From the NCBI GenBank assembly GCA_002737585.1, contig NSIA01000195.1:1-14532 (forward strand): DNA of 14,532 nucleotides. The letters are read 5' to 3'. Shown piece by piece: positions 1 through 9,000 of the stretch. Source of the stretch: Planctomycetaceae bacterium (lineage in GTDB: Bacteria > Planctomycetota > Phycisphaerae > Phycisphaerales > SM1A02). Numbering within the stretch: the first letter of the stretch is position 1; each line of letters begins with the position of its first letter. Position numbers and translations under genes: made by a program. The notes under the pieces were generated by a model, which was not told the DNA's origin, ran no database searches, and saw only the letters and a list, made by a program, of their open reading frames with translations.

Positions 1-1
1 C

Positions 2-40
2 GGCGCCGACTTGGCAAACTTCCTGACGCTGTGGAGCTGA
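2..40 (+). CDS. C-terminal end of a dockerin-like protein (partial, enters from the left)
   Basis: Reading from base 2, twelve codons give GADLANFLTLWS followed by TGA at 38-40. The spacing G-A-D-L-x-x-x-L-x-x-W matches the end of both dockerin-like repeats in the secreted protein at 10031-11611 of this same window (NGADLGLLLG followed by A/C-W). In that family the motif is the helix after the calcium loop and sits at the extreme C-terminus of secreted proteins. The stop lies 12 bp from the convergent smc stop, a sensible tail-to-tail arrangement. Only the last 12 residues are visible, so nothing can be said about the body of the protein. The call rests on a short motif and could be chance in GC-rich sequence. 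Confidence 0.45.
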   Translation, partial: GADLANFLTLWS

Positions 41-52
41 TTCAGACCCTGA

Positions 53-3000
53 TCAGTTGCGCTCCCAGGCTCCAGCGAGGGCATCTGAGGGCCGGTTGGC
101 GTCCTCAGGGCTTCCCGCGCGTGCTCCCTGGCTCTGGCCCTGGTTCTGGCTCTGGTTCTGGGCCTCCTCTGCCTGCGCAGCATCCACGGCTTCCTTGGCG
201 ATGGTGCCATCCTTGCCAACCTGCTCAAAGCGCACGCTGACCCGCTTGCTGACGCCGCGCTGCGGCATGGTGATGCCGTAGAGCTGGTCGCAGGACTGCA
301 TGGTGCGCTTATGGTGAGTGATGACAATGAAGTGGCTGCCGGAGAGGAATTCACGGAGCACGTTGCAGAAACGCTCCACGTTGGCCTCGTCCAGTGCGGC
401 ATCCACCTCGTCCAGGATGCAGAACGGGCTTGGCTTGCTCTTGAAGATGCTCATCAATAGAGCAACGGCCGTCATGGTCTTCTCTCCGCCAGAGAGCTGA
501 CTGATGACGCGCGGCTCCTTGCCTGGTGGCTTGGCGCGAATTTCCACGCCCGACTCCAAGATGTTCACCTCGCCGGTGACTTCGTCAGGAACCAGGAACA
601 GGTCAGCACTACCGCCGCCAAACAGGCGTCGGAACATGCCGCCGTTACCCGCAAAGTTCTCACGAACTGTATTGAACACCTGCTCAAAGCGAACGCGCGT
701 GACCGCGTCAAGCTGCACGATGAGTTCGCCAAGCAGGGTGGTCGCGGAATCGATGTCGCTGACTTGGCGAACCAATTCCTCGTTGCGCTGCTCCAGCTGC
801 CCCTCTTCCTCGATGGAGTCGAGGTTGACGTTGCCAAGCTTGCGGATTTCGTCCTTGAGTCCAGCCAGTTCCTTCTCAGCAGCACCGCGGTTGGTCTGTG
901 CCCACTCAGGCAGCGCCCGCGCGGCAACATGTTCGGCATAGCCGGTGCCAAGGTCCAGTTCCAGGTCGCTGAGCGCAGACTCTTCCAACGCCTCGCGCTT
1001 GATTTCCACCTCACGGCGCCCAAGTTCCACGCTGTTCCAGTTGCGCTCCAAGATGTGTGCCTGGTCGCGGGCAATGCGCAGCGCGGTGGCTGCCTCTTCG
1101 GTACTCCGTTGCGCTGCGGCAACCGCCACGGCGGCGCCTTCCAAGCCCTCAGTGAGCCCAACAAGTTCTACGGCAGCGGCCTCGGAGGCCACACGTGCTT
1201 CCGCAATGGTGGACTCGTAACGATCGATCTGCTGCTTGCGCCGGTCAGCCTGCTCAGCCGCGTGCACACGCTGCCGTTGTTGCTCATCCCGGGAAAGTTC
1301 AGCGGACCGACGCTCGCGGCGCAAGACATCAAGTGCTGAATTGCGTTCGCTGCTAGTAACGCGAGCGGTGGAAAGTGCTTCCGCTGCGGCCTCCGCTTTG
1401 GCAATTGCCTTGGTGGCGTCTGCATCGGCAACCGCGTGGCGACCGACCAATGCTTCCAGCATGGCACGTGCGCGTCCAAGCCGCTCGTCCACCTCAGCGC
1501 GTTCCGTACTCAGGGTACGAATGCGCCGCATCAGTTCATCGGATTCCAAGGAAAGCGTGGACTGTTCATGTTCAACGCGCTGGATCATCTGCTCGCAGCG
1601 ATCGCGTTGGTACTCAGCATCAATGATGCCGCGCCGAACATTGGAGAGGCGGTCTTCCACCTGGCGGTGGCGAAGGCGCGCTTCATCGGAGCGGGCAAGC
1701 AACACAGCGGCTTCACCCTCCAACAGTTCCATCTCAATGGCCAAGATCGTCAACCGCTGGGTCAGTTGCGCCAACTCAGCGCGCCGAGCCAAGAGGCCTT
1801 CGCCCGCGCCGTTGCCGGTGGGGGTACCCACGGTGACGCGCCCGAGGGCGTCGACCAACTCGCCAGCACGGGTAACGATCCGAGCACCCGCATGGGTGGT
1901 AGCCGAAGCGTCCAGGGCGGTGGCCAAGTCAGCAACTACCCAGGTGTCCGCCAACAGGCGATGCACCAGCGTGGCAGCGGCGTCGCGCACCCGCACGGTG
2001 GCGGATACCGGCGCAATTCCGGGGCGGGTTTCGCGTACGGCGGCGTTCACGGCCGGCAATTCCGCCGAGGCCATGGTCACTCGGCCGCGCACGGTGGCGC
2101 AGGTCGTCGCAACGGCAAGCACGGAATCTCCGTTGTCCACCACTAGCAATTCCAGATCGCGGCCCAGCGCGGCTTCAGCGGCCGCGGCGTCTGCCATCTC
2201 GGTTTCGATCCAGTCGCCCAGGATGCCAAGGACGGAAGGGAAGCGATCGCGGTCGCCAACTACCTCGCGCACCGCTTCATCAACGCCTTCACGGGCGCGT
2301 TGCATTTCTTCCAAGAGTCGGCTGCGGCTCTCAACGGCCGTTCGCTCATCGCGCAACTCGGAGAGTCGGCGTGAAAGTCCAGCATGGCGATCGCCAAGCG
2401 ATGTGGCATCAGAAATATGGATGTGCACATCGGACTCCAGGCGAACCGCCTCGTCCAGTGCCACCATGCGGCGCACCACGTGCTGGTTGCGCGCCGCGCG
2501 TTGCGCGTCAAGCTCAATGATGAACGGCTCACGACGACGCTCAATGCGGGAAAGTTGCTCTTCCAGTCCGCGCTCACGCTCATCGACCGAGGCCAGATGC
2601 GAAGCAGTGCGGGAGATTTCCCGATCGGCAGAGACGGTTTGCTCGCGCAGACGATCCGCCGCTAGGCGGGTCTGTTGCGCGGCTTCCGCGGTTCGAGCAC
2701 GCGCATCAGACGCGGTCATGACACCGCGCTCAGCTTCGTTCGCTGCCTCGGCTGCACCGGCCACGCGCTCAGCGGTGTCGTCAATCTGTGCAGTGAGTTC
2801 AGTGATGCGCGCCTCCAGTTCAGCCAAGCGCATCGAGTCAGAAGCGGCCTGTTCGCGCACTTCACTCAGCCCTCGACCAGCCAGCTCCATGCGCTGGGCA
2901 GCCTGCTTCTCCGTGCCGAGCGCCTCAATGCGGCGCTGCTCCAGCGCGCGCTGTGCGTCCTGCGCTGTTTGGCGGATGCCTTCCACTTCATTACGTCGGT

Positions 3001-3943
3001 CTTCAAGGAGCGCAATGGCGCCGGACAACTCTTGACGATCGCGCTCCAGACTTGCCAATTGGCTCGTGAGGCCGGAAAGCTGCTCGCGGTACTCGTGGTA
3101 CAGGTCAAATGCCACTGCTTGCCGCAGTTCACGACGCCGCAAATCAAGCGTCTGGAAGCGACGTGCCTTCTCTGCCTGACCCTTCACAACGCGTAGACGG
3201 CGCTCAGTGCTTGCAAGTTGTTCGCGCACCAGAACCAGGTTCTTCTCAGCGCTCTCCAGTTTGCGCTGCGCTTCTACTTTGCGCGCGCGGAACTTGGCAA
3301 CACCAGCTGCTTCTTCAAGAATCGTCCGACGTTCAAGCGGGGCGGCGCGCAACATGGCGTCCACCTTTCCCTGCTCAATGATGGAATAGGCATCGTTACC
3401 GATACCCGTATCCATGAAGAGTTCCTTGATGTCACGCAAGCGCACCTTGCGCCCGTTGATCAGGTACTCGCTGCGACCGTCGGCATAGAGTCGACGGGTG
3501 ACTTCCACTTCGTCGGTGTCGACGGGAAGGCCGCGATGGCGCACGGCGTGGCGATTGACCGCCATACTTCCGTCGGCGTCGTCTTCGTCGACGTGTTCGG
3601 AATGTTCAGCGCGCGCGTCAACTTCGGCGGCTAGTACGGCCGGAGCTGGCGCAAGCCGGGCTTGCTCTTCAGCAGTCAGCACTGGGTTGTCAAAGACCAA
3701 AGTTACACTTGCCATACCGCATGGCTTGCGCGTGGCGCTGCCTGCGAAAATGACATCAAGCATGGCGCCACCACGCAGGCTCTTGGCACTGCGTTCGCCA
3801 AGTACCCACTTGATAGCGTCAACGACGTTGGACTTACCGCATCCGTTTGGTCCGACCACGCCAATGATCGGCGCGTCGAAACGGAATTCGGTGGTGTCGG
3901 CAAAACTCTTGAAGCCGCTCAGAACGAGTCGGGAAAGTCGCAA
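53..3943 (-). CDS. smc: Chromosome segregation/condensation ATPase SMC
   Basis: This is a full-length SMC (1296 aa; bacterial SMCs are usually about 1150-1200). SMC dimers act with the ScpA/ScpB kleisin complex on the nucleoid to organise and segregate chromosomes; neither partner gene is in the window. The N-terminal head has FKSF near residue 11, Walker A GPNGCGKSN at 31-39 and a Q-loop (IIEQGK) with Gln about 191. A long coiled coil runs from about 222 to 560, the hinge spans about 566-720 and ends in a Gly-rich stretch before LLARRAEL, and a second coiled coil runs to about 1065. The C-terminal head has signature LSGGEK at 1150-1155 and Walker B LDEVD at 1177-1181. Two oddities are an insertion of about 50 residues (roughly 87-140) in the N-lobe and a Gln-rich tail after about 1240. 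The TTG start is chosen because AGGAGGT lies 7 nt upstream and the next residues are the conserved SMC N-terminus. Confidence 0.97.
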   Translation of the reverse strand: MRLSRLVLSGFKSFADTTEFRFDAPIIGVVGPNGCGKSNVVDAIKWVLGERSAKSLRGGAMLDVIFAGSATRKPCGMASVTLVFDNPVLTAEEQARLAPAPAVLAAEVDARAEHSEHVDEDDADGSMAVNRHAVRHRGLPVDTDEVEVTRRLYADGRSEYLINGRKVRLRDIKELFMDTGIGNDAYSIIEQGKVDAMLRAAPLERRTILEEAAGVAKFRARKVEAQRKLESAEKNLVLVREQLASTERRLRVVKGQAEKARRFQTLDLRRRELRQAVAFDLYHEYREQLSGLTSQLASLERDRQELSGAIALLEDRRNEVEGIRQTAQDAQRALEQRRIEALGTEKQAAQRMELAGRGLSEVREQAASDSMRLAELEARITELTAQIDDTAERVAGAAEAANEAERGVMTASDARARTAEAAQQTRLAADRLREQTVSADREISRTASHLASVDERERGLEEQLSRIERRREPFIIELDAQRAARNQHVVRRMVALDEAVRLESDVHIHISDATSLGDRHAGLSRRLSELRDERTAVESRSRLLEEMQRAREGVDEAVREVVGDRDRFPSVLGILGDWIETEMADAAAAEAALGRDLELLVVDNGDSVLAVATTCATVRGRVTMASAELPAVNAAVRETRPGIAPVSATVRVRDAAATLVHRLLADTWVVADLATALDASATTHAGARIVTRAGELVDALGRVTVGTPTGNGAGEGLLARRAELAQLTQRLTILAIEMELLEGEAAVLLARSDEARLRHRQVEDRLSNVRRGIIDAEYQRDRCEQMIQRVEHEQSTLSLESDELMRRIRTLSTERAEVDERLGRARAMLEALVGRHAVADADATKAIAKAEAAAEALSTARVTSSERNSALDVLRRERRSAELSRDEQQRQRVHAAEQADRRKQQIDRYESTIAEARVASEAAAVELVGLTEGLEGAAVAVAAAQRSTEEAATALRIARDQAHILERNWNSVELGRREVEIKREALEESALSDLELDLGTGYAEHVAARALPEWAQTNRGAAEKELAGLKDEIRKLGNVNLDSIEEEGQLEQRNEELVRQVSDIDSATTLLGELIVQLDAVTRVRFEQVFNTVRENFAGNGGMFRRLFGGGSADLFLVPDEVTGEVNILESGVEIRAKPPGKEPRVISQLSGGEKTMTAVALLMSIFKSKPSPFCILDEVDAALDEANVERFCNVLREFLSGSHFIVITHHKRTMQSCDQLYGITMPQRGVSKRVSVRFEQVGKDGTIAKEAVDAAQAEEAQNQSQNQGQSQGARAGSPEDANRPSDALAGAWERN
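128..163. repeat. Six tandem 6-bp units (CTGGNN) encoding a Gln-X tract
   Basis: On the plus strand the units are CTGGCT, CTGGCC, CTGGTT, CTGGCT, CTGGTT and CTGGGC. On the coding (minus) strand of smc each unit is CAG plus a variable codon, giving Gln alternating with Asn, Ser or Gly at about residues 1261-1272, beyond the ATPase head. Only the CAG half is constant, so this is either an old expanded microsatellite or a selected Gln-X linker. Such tracts can change length by slippage in whole codon pairs without breaking the frame. Confidence 0.85.
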
Positions 3944-3949
3944 GGCAAG

Positions 3950-3956
3950 ACCTCCT
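3950..3956 (-). promoter_or_regulatory. Strong Shine-Dalgarno for smc
   Basis: The minus strand reads AGGAGGT, then the TTG start of smc, with 7 nt between AGGAGG and TTG. This fixes the TTG start and shows that the organism uses canonical ribosome binding sites at least sometimes, in contrast to several neighbours that have none. Confidence 0.85.
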
Positions 3957-4040
3957 GTCGGGTATTCGTCGCGTCCCTTCCTGGAACGCGCGGCTCATAT
4001 GGACAACTCAGACCGCCAGCCCCGAGCAAGGGGCGATTGG

Positions 4041-5948
4041 TCAACGTGGGACAGTATCCTTCCGCGCCTTCGCGGCATCAAGTCCAGATCCGACGGAAGC
4101 TGTCTCTAAATCGCTTCCTCGGCTGGCTCCAATCTCCGAAATACTCCTCGGGCCAACCTCGTCAGAATCGGAATCTCCGTCTTCTGCCGTAAATTCAGGT
4201 CTCAAATCCTTCTCGCCCTTGTCATCCCGGAGTACCTCGGCCAGGATTCGGTCCTGCTCGGCCCGGAAATCGCAGTCGATATATTTAAGCCTCCAGAGCG
4301 CGTGGAGGGCACCGATGGTCTCGCTGTAGGTGAAATTGAGGCCGGACTCCGGTCGGTCGGGGGTGGGGCGTCGGGCAAAGTAACTGACCATGGAAGACAT
4401 ATCCGGCTTCACACGGTCAACCACCGCCGGCGTTTCTGGGCGTTCGCGATAGAAGACTTCCAGAAGTTTGTCGCCTTCGTCCGCCTTGATGATCAACCGA
4501 CCACTCCACGTGTAGAGCGTCATGGGGCGCTTCACTTCCACGTCTTCGCCGAAGATCACAATGCGGGGCTGTCCACTCTGTGACACGTAAATCATCTTGT
4601 ACTTACTAGGCACAATGTTCAGTACAAACTTCTTACCCATCTCGATACCGATGATGTGCGGATCGCGGCGCTTATCGAGCGCCTCAAATGCAGCGAGACG
4701 AATTTCAACATCCGGGTCGTTGAGCAACTCGCGTAAGCCAATTTCAATTTCCGCATTGACGCCCATGCGCCCAAGCAGTTTGATCGATTCGGTTCGATAG
4801 GTAATAGAGTCGCTGCTGCGCGCCATCTGCAGCAGCGGCGGTACCGCCAACATGTCGTTCAGCTTCGCGCCCGTATTCAATGCCGCAAAGCGCGGTTGCT
4901 CTTCGGGGTATTCGTAGAGATCCTGAATCATCGGTAGCGCGCGCTTGCCAAGTGCTTGCCAGCGCCAACTAGCCGCACCTGCCGCACCTGGGTTGGAGAG
5001 CAACGAACGCCGAATCGCCATGGCGGTTTGTTCCGCGTTCTCAACATTCAATGGGGTGTGTCGAACCAGTTCTGCAAACTCTCCAGTGCGCCTGCGGTAC
5101 GAAGGTGGCACGGTCAAATCAATCGTTTCGCCGGAACGACCATGCGCAGTCTGGTCTTTTTGCTTGGATTCAAGCGGAAACAACGTATTGATGGTGTTCT
5201 GAATGCTTTCCGATCGTGAATGACTCGGCGTCTGCAAGCGCAACTTCAGCTTCATGTCCTTGCTGAGTGTTCCGCCATCAAGAATGCGTCCACTGCTACG
5301 GTTGATGGCGTCACGTTGCGTTGCGTTTGGCTCAACAAAGGGATTGATGACGATGGAACCGGCGCCCTCGGCCAACGGAAATGGCTGCCGACTACCCGTG
5401 TACAGCAGACCGGGTCGCAGGTCTGCTACTAACAGACGACCACCTTCGAGGCTGGTGGTCGACGTTCCCGGAGCCGTGGTCACGCGAATATCGAAGCGCG
5501 AACCCTTGGGGGCACCCGGAGGAATCACGCCTTCAACGATCACCACCGCGGAATCGCTTGAATTCAGCAACTGCTGCGGGGTCATCTTCGGCGAGCCAGG
5601 CGCGCCGCTTCCAAAGCCCCGCTTAGCCAGTTCCTGCGAAAGGAACGCGCGCACGTCCGAAGGCATTTGCCGACTTCCCGTGTCGCGCAGACCAACCACA
5701 ATTCCGTATCCGCGCACTACCACTGGATCGAATCCAACGAGCGACGTTTCCGACGCCACTGTGCCGCGCATGATTGGATCGATGTCTGTAGCCGCTACTG
5801 CTACAGCATCGCGATTGACTGCCGCCTTCTGCAGCGCAGGGTCAGCACGTTCCACCATCATGTCTGCGCATCCGATGATCACCACGCTGGCCGCCACCGT
5901 GGCGACTGCCCTGGCCGTGATCCAGCGAAGTGCTCGGATCGTGGTCAT
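4041..5948 (-). CDS. FlgI (flagellar P-ring)-like lipoprotein with HEAT-like segment
   Basis: Length is 635 aa from the chosen ATG. Residues 1-27 form a lipoprotein signal: basic start, hydrophobic run, lipobox VIIGC with Cys27. Residues about 78-92 (VRGYGIVVGLRDTGS) and 134-176 (SAVVIVEGVIPPGAPKGSR, then SLEGGRLLVADLRP) resemble the N-terminal half of FlgI, the periplasmic P-ring subunit of the flagellar bushing, where the usual forms are GYGLVVGLNGTGD and SLQGGTLL. Unlike FlgI (about 350-370 aa, non-lipidated), this protein has about 270 more residues. Near 385-430 a pattern of paired helices (ESIKLLGRMG, LRELLNDPDVEIRLAAFEAL) looks like HEAT repeats, and the tail after about 580 is acidic and Ser-rich. 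No other flagellar gene is nearby. It lies 97 bp upstream of smc on the same strand and 70 bp downstream of tRNA-Val. I infer an outer-membrane-anchored P-ring-like protein; whether it serves a flagellum is unknown. In-frame ATGs upstream (5960 and beyond) cannot be excluded, and no clear Shine-Dalgarno is present. Confidence 0.75.
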   Translation of the reverse strand: MTTIRALRWITARAVATVAASVVIIGCADMMVERADPALQKAAVNRDAVAVAATDIDPIMRGTVASETSLVGFDPVVVRGYGIVVGLRDTGSRQMPSDVRAFLSQELAKRGFGSGAPGSPKMTPQQLLNSSDSAVVIVEGVIPPGAPKGSRFDIRVTTAPGTSTTSLEGGRLLVADLRPGLLYTGSRQPFPLAEGAGSIVINPFVEPNATQRDAINRSSGRILDGGTLSKDMKLKLRLQTPSHSRSESIQNTINTLFPLESKQKDQTAHGRSGETIDLTVPPSYRRRTGEFAELVRHTPLNVENAEQTAMAIRRSLLSNPGAAGAASWRWQALGKRALPMIQDLYEYPEEQPRFAALNTGAKLNDMLAVPPLLQMARSSDSITYRTESIKLLGRMGVNAEIEIGLRELLNDPDVEIRLAAFEALDKRRDPHIIGIEMGKKFVLNIVPSKYKMIYVSQSGQPRIVIFGEDVEVKRPMTLYTWSGRLIIKADEGDKLLEVFYRERPETPAVVDRVKPDMSSMVSYFARRPTPDRPESGLNFTYSETIGALHALWRLKYIDCDFRAEQDRILAEVLRDDKGEKDLRPEFTAEDGDSDSDEVGPRSISEIGASRGSDLETASVGSGLDAAKARKDTVPR

Positions 5949-6018
5949 AGGGGAGGGCATAGGGGCACGAACGTTGGTGGGCGATTGCCGGGGCATACGG
6001 GCCATACGGGAAGTCAAA

Positions 6019-6091
6019 TGGGCGCTACTGGATTCGAACCAGTGACCACTGCTGTGTAAAAGCAGCGCTCTTGCCACTGAGCTAAGCGCCC
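6019..6091 (-). tRNA. tRNA-Val (anticodon UAC)
   Basis: On the minus strand the cloverleaf reads: acceptor GGGCGCT paired with AGCGCCC, D-arm GCTC/GAGC, anticodon stem CTGCT/AGCAG with loop TTTACAC (anticodon TAC), variable TGGTC, T-arm ACTGG-TTCGAAT-CCAGT, then discriminator A at 6019. CCA is not encoded (the next bases are TTTGAC), so it must be added enzymatically. The anticodon UAC reads valine GUA/GUG codons. The 5' end is only 7 bp from the divergent hrpA start, so the tRNA promoter must lie inside the first codons of hrpA. The FlgI-like gene begins 70 bp downstream on the same strand, with no obvious terminator between. Confidence 0.97.
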
Positions 6092-6098
6092 CAATGGT

Positions 6099-9000
6099 TT
6101 GGGGAGGATACAGACCTACAATCCGTTCGCAGTGCTCGAACGGATCCGTCGACTTCAGGAGCTCCTTGCGGGCTGTCCCGCCCAGGAACAGCCCGGATTT
6201 CGTCGTCGACTGGCTGGATTAACGCGGGGCAGCGGGCGGCAGGAGCCTTCTGAGAGTGCCGTGACTGCCGTGGAGCGCGATATTGTCCGCAGCAGCGAGC
6301 GCCGGGCAGCCCGAGCGCAGCGTGTCCCTCCGGTCACCTATCCGGACGATTTGCCGGTAGCGCAGGCACGAGACCGCATCCGGGACGCCTTGGTCCGCCA
6401 CCAGGTGGTGATCGTGAGTGGCGATACCGGCTCCGGAAAGACCACGCAGTTGCCCAAGATTTGCCTGGAGGCGGGGCGGGGCGTTGATGGCCTGATCACC
6501 ATGACCCAGCCGCGCCGGATTGCTGCACGCAGCGTGGCCGCGCGCATTGCCGCAGAACTGCAAACAACACTCGGCGGCACGGTGGGGTTCAAGGTTCGCT
6601 TTGATGATCGCACTTCGGAACACTCCCTGGTGCGCGTCGTCACTGACGGCGTTCTGCTTGCAGAGATCGAACGCGACCCACTGCTCTTGCGCTCCGACAC
6701 TGTCATCGTTGATGAAGCGCACGAACGCAGTCTGAACATCGACTTCTTGCTTGGCTATCTCAAGCGCCTCCTACCCAAGCGCCCGGATCTCAAGGTGATT
6801 GTTGCATCCGCAACCATCGATGTCGATCGCTTCAGTGAGCACTTTGGAAATGCACCAGTGGTGCAAGTGGATGGTCGATTGCATCCCATTGAAACACGGT
6901 GGCGACCGCTTGATGATGAAGCATCGGACAGTTCGCCAGCAGAGCGTGCAGTGAAGGGCGTTGAGGAATGTCTTGACTCCGGTCCCGGCGACATTCTGGT
7001 CTTTCTTTCTGGAGAGCGCGATATTCAGGATGCTGCCGATGCACTCTCACGCGTGCCCGCGGCGCGCGGTGTGGAAGTGCTGCCGCTCTACGCGCGCCTG
7101 CCCGTAGCGGAACAGGATCGCGTCTTTCATGTTGGCCGATCGCGCCGGATCATTCTGGCTACCAATGTTGCTGAAACCAGCGTCACCGTGCCCGGCATTC
7201 GCTTCGTTGTTGACACCGGAATTGCACGTATTGCACGGTGGTCCGGGCGTACCCGGGTCTTGCGTCTACCGGTCGAGCCGATCGCGCGCGCTTCTGCTGA
7301 TCAGCGCAAGGGTCGCTGCGGCCGCGTCGGGCCGGGCGTGTGTATTCGCCTGTATTCCGAAGAGGACTTTCTCGCGCGTGAACCATTTACTGCACCCGAA
7401 CTGCTGCGCACCAATCTTGCCAATGTCATCCTGCAAATGAAGGCACTGGGGCTTGGAGAGATTGCCCAATTCCCGTTCTTGGAAACACCCAGCCCGCGCT
7501 TAGTCGCAGAGGGCCTGGAAACACTCGCCGAACTTGGTGCTGTGGACCGTCGTGGAGATTTAACGGCGTTGGGAAAGCGGATGGCTACATTGCCCGTTGA
7601 CCCGCGGCTCGCACGCACCGTCCTTGCTGCGATCGATGAAGGCGCGCTCGCCGAAGGCCTGGTCATTGCCGCCGCACTTTCGATTCAGGATCCACGTGAA
7701 CGTCCCGCCGGGCAGGGTGGCGCGGCAGACTTTGCGCAGTTGATCTTTCGCGATCAAGAAAGTGACTTTCTATCGCTGCTCAAGTTATGGCGGCGCTGGC
7801 GCACAGAAAGCGCGGCGCTGGGAAGTTCTGCGCTGCGACGTTGGTGCCGCGAACACTTCATTTCTCACCAACGCATGCGGGAGTGGGCGGAACTCCATGA
7901 GCAGTTGCGTTCCATGGTCTCTGAACGACTTGGCATGCGCGCTGCGCCGCTTGCCGATGCGTGCGATGCCAACCGCATTCATCGCGCCATGCTTGCTGGG
8001 TTTGTTTCGCAACTGGGGTTTCGGGGTGAAGACGGCGAGTATCGCACCGCTACCGGCGGGCGCTTTGCCATTTTCCCGGGTTCAACCTTGGCGCGGCGCA
8101 CGCCCAACTGGGTGGTGGCCGCCGAAATCGTGGAGACTTCGCGCCGATTTGGACGAACCCTGGCGCGCGTCCAAGGCGACTGGGTCGAACGCATTGCGCC
8201 GCACTTGGTGGAGCGCATCCGATCAGAGCCGCACTGGGTGCGCGCCACGGGTCAGGTTGCTGCCTGGGAGCGCGTGCAGTTTGGCGAGCTCACCATCGTT
8301 CCGCGCCGTCGCGTTCCGTGGGGTCCGGTGCAGCCAGAAGATGCTCGAAACATATTTATTCAATGCGCCCTGGTAGACGGCGATTGTGATCTGGATGCTC
8401 CATTCATCAAGCACAATCACGCACTTCGATTGCGCATTGAGGCCATGGAAGCAAAGCGACGCGAGCGCGGACTGCTTGTTGATAGTGAAGCTCGATTTGC
8501 ATTCTTTGACGCGCGTGTTCCCACGGACGTGCACAGCATTCCATCATTTGAGCGATGGCGCCGCCGCGTGGAATCACGCGATAGTCGAACGCTCTTTATG
8601 CGCGAGTCCGACCTGCTTGCCAGTACTCCGGATGCAGACATGTCCCTGCGATTCCCTGACGCCATTGATATTGGCGGCGGAGCGTCTGCGGAGTTGCGCT
8701 ATGAATTGTCGCCCGGCACCGCATTGGACGGAATTCATGCCCGCATTGCGATTGGCGACCTGGGATCAACCACCACCGACCGGCTGGAGTGGCTCGTACC
8801 TGGTTTGCTTGCAGAAAAGATCGAGGCGCTCATACGCACGTTGCCCAAGCGCTTGCGGGTCCGCCTCTTTCCATTGCGTGAAGTGGCCGAGGCTGCTGCA
8901 GAAACGATCCCATTTGCAGAAGGTTCAATTCTTGAGTCCGTCGCAGCGCACCTTGCCAAAGTGGCTGGTATGTCGCTCACGGCTGGCGACTTTGACCGCA

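Noticed and set aside
1236..3035. 599-codon plus-strand open frame opposite smc
   Set aside because: Its product is almost entirely Arg, Ser and Ala with no domain, and it is exactly antisense to the conserved SMC coiled coil and hinge; it is a GC-driven shadow frame.
3970..4040. Terminator between the FlgI-like gene and smc
   Set aside because: A CCCC-GAGCAA-GGGG hairpin is present near 4020-4033, but no T-run follows on the minus strand, so read-through into smc is possible.
4041..5948. A flagellar gene cluster
   Set aside because: Only one FlgI-like gene is present; no FlgH, FlgA, hook, rod or motor gene lies in the window.
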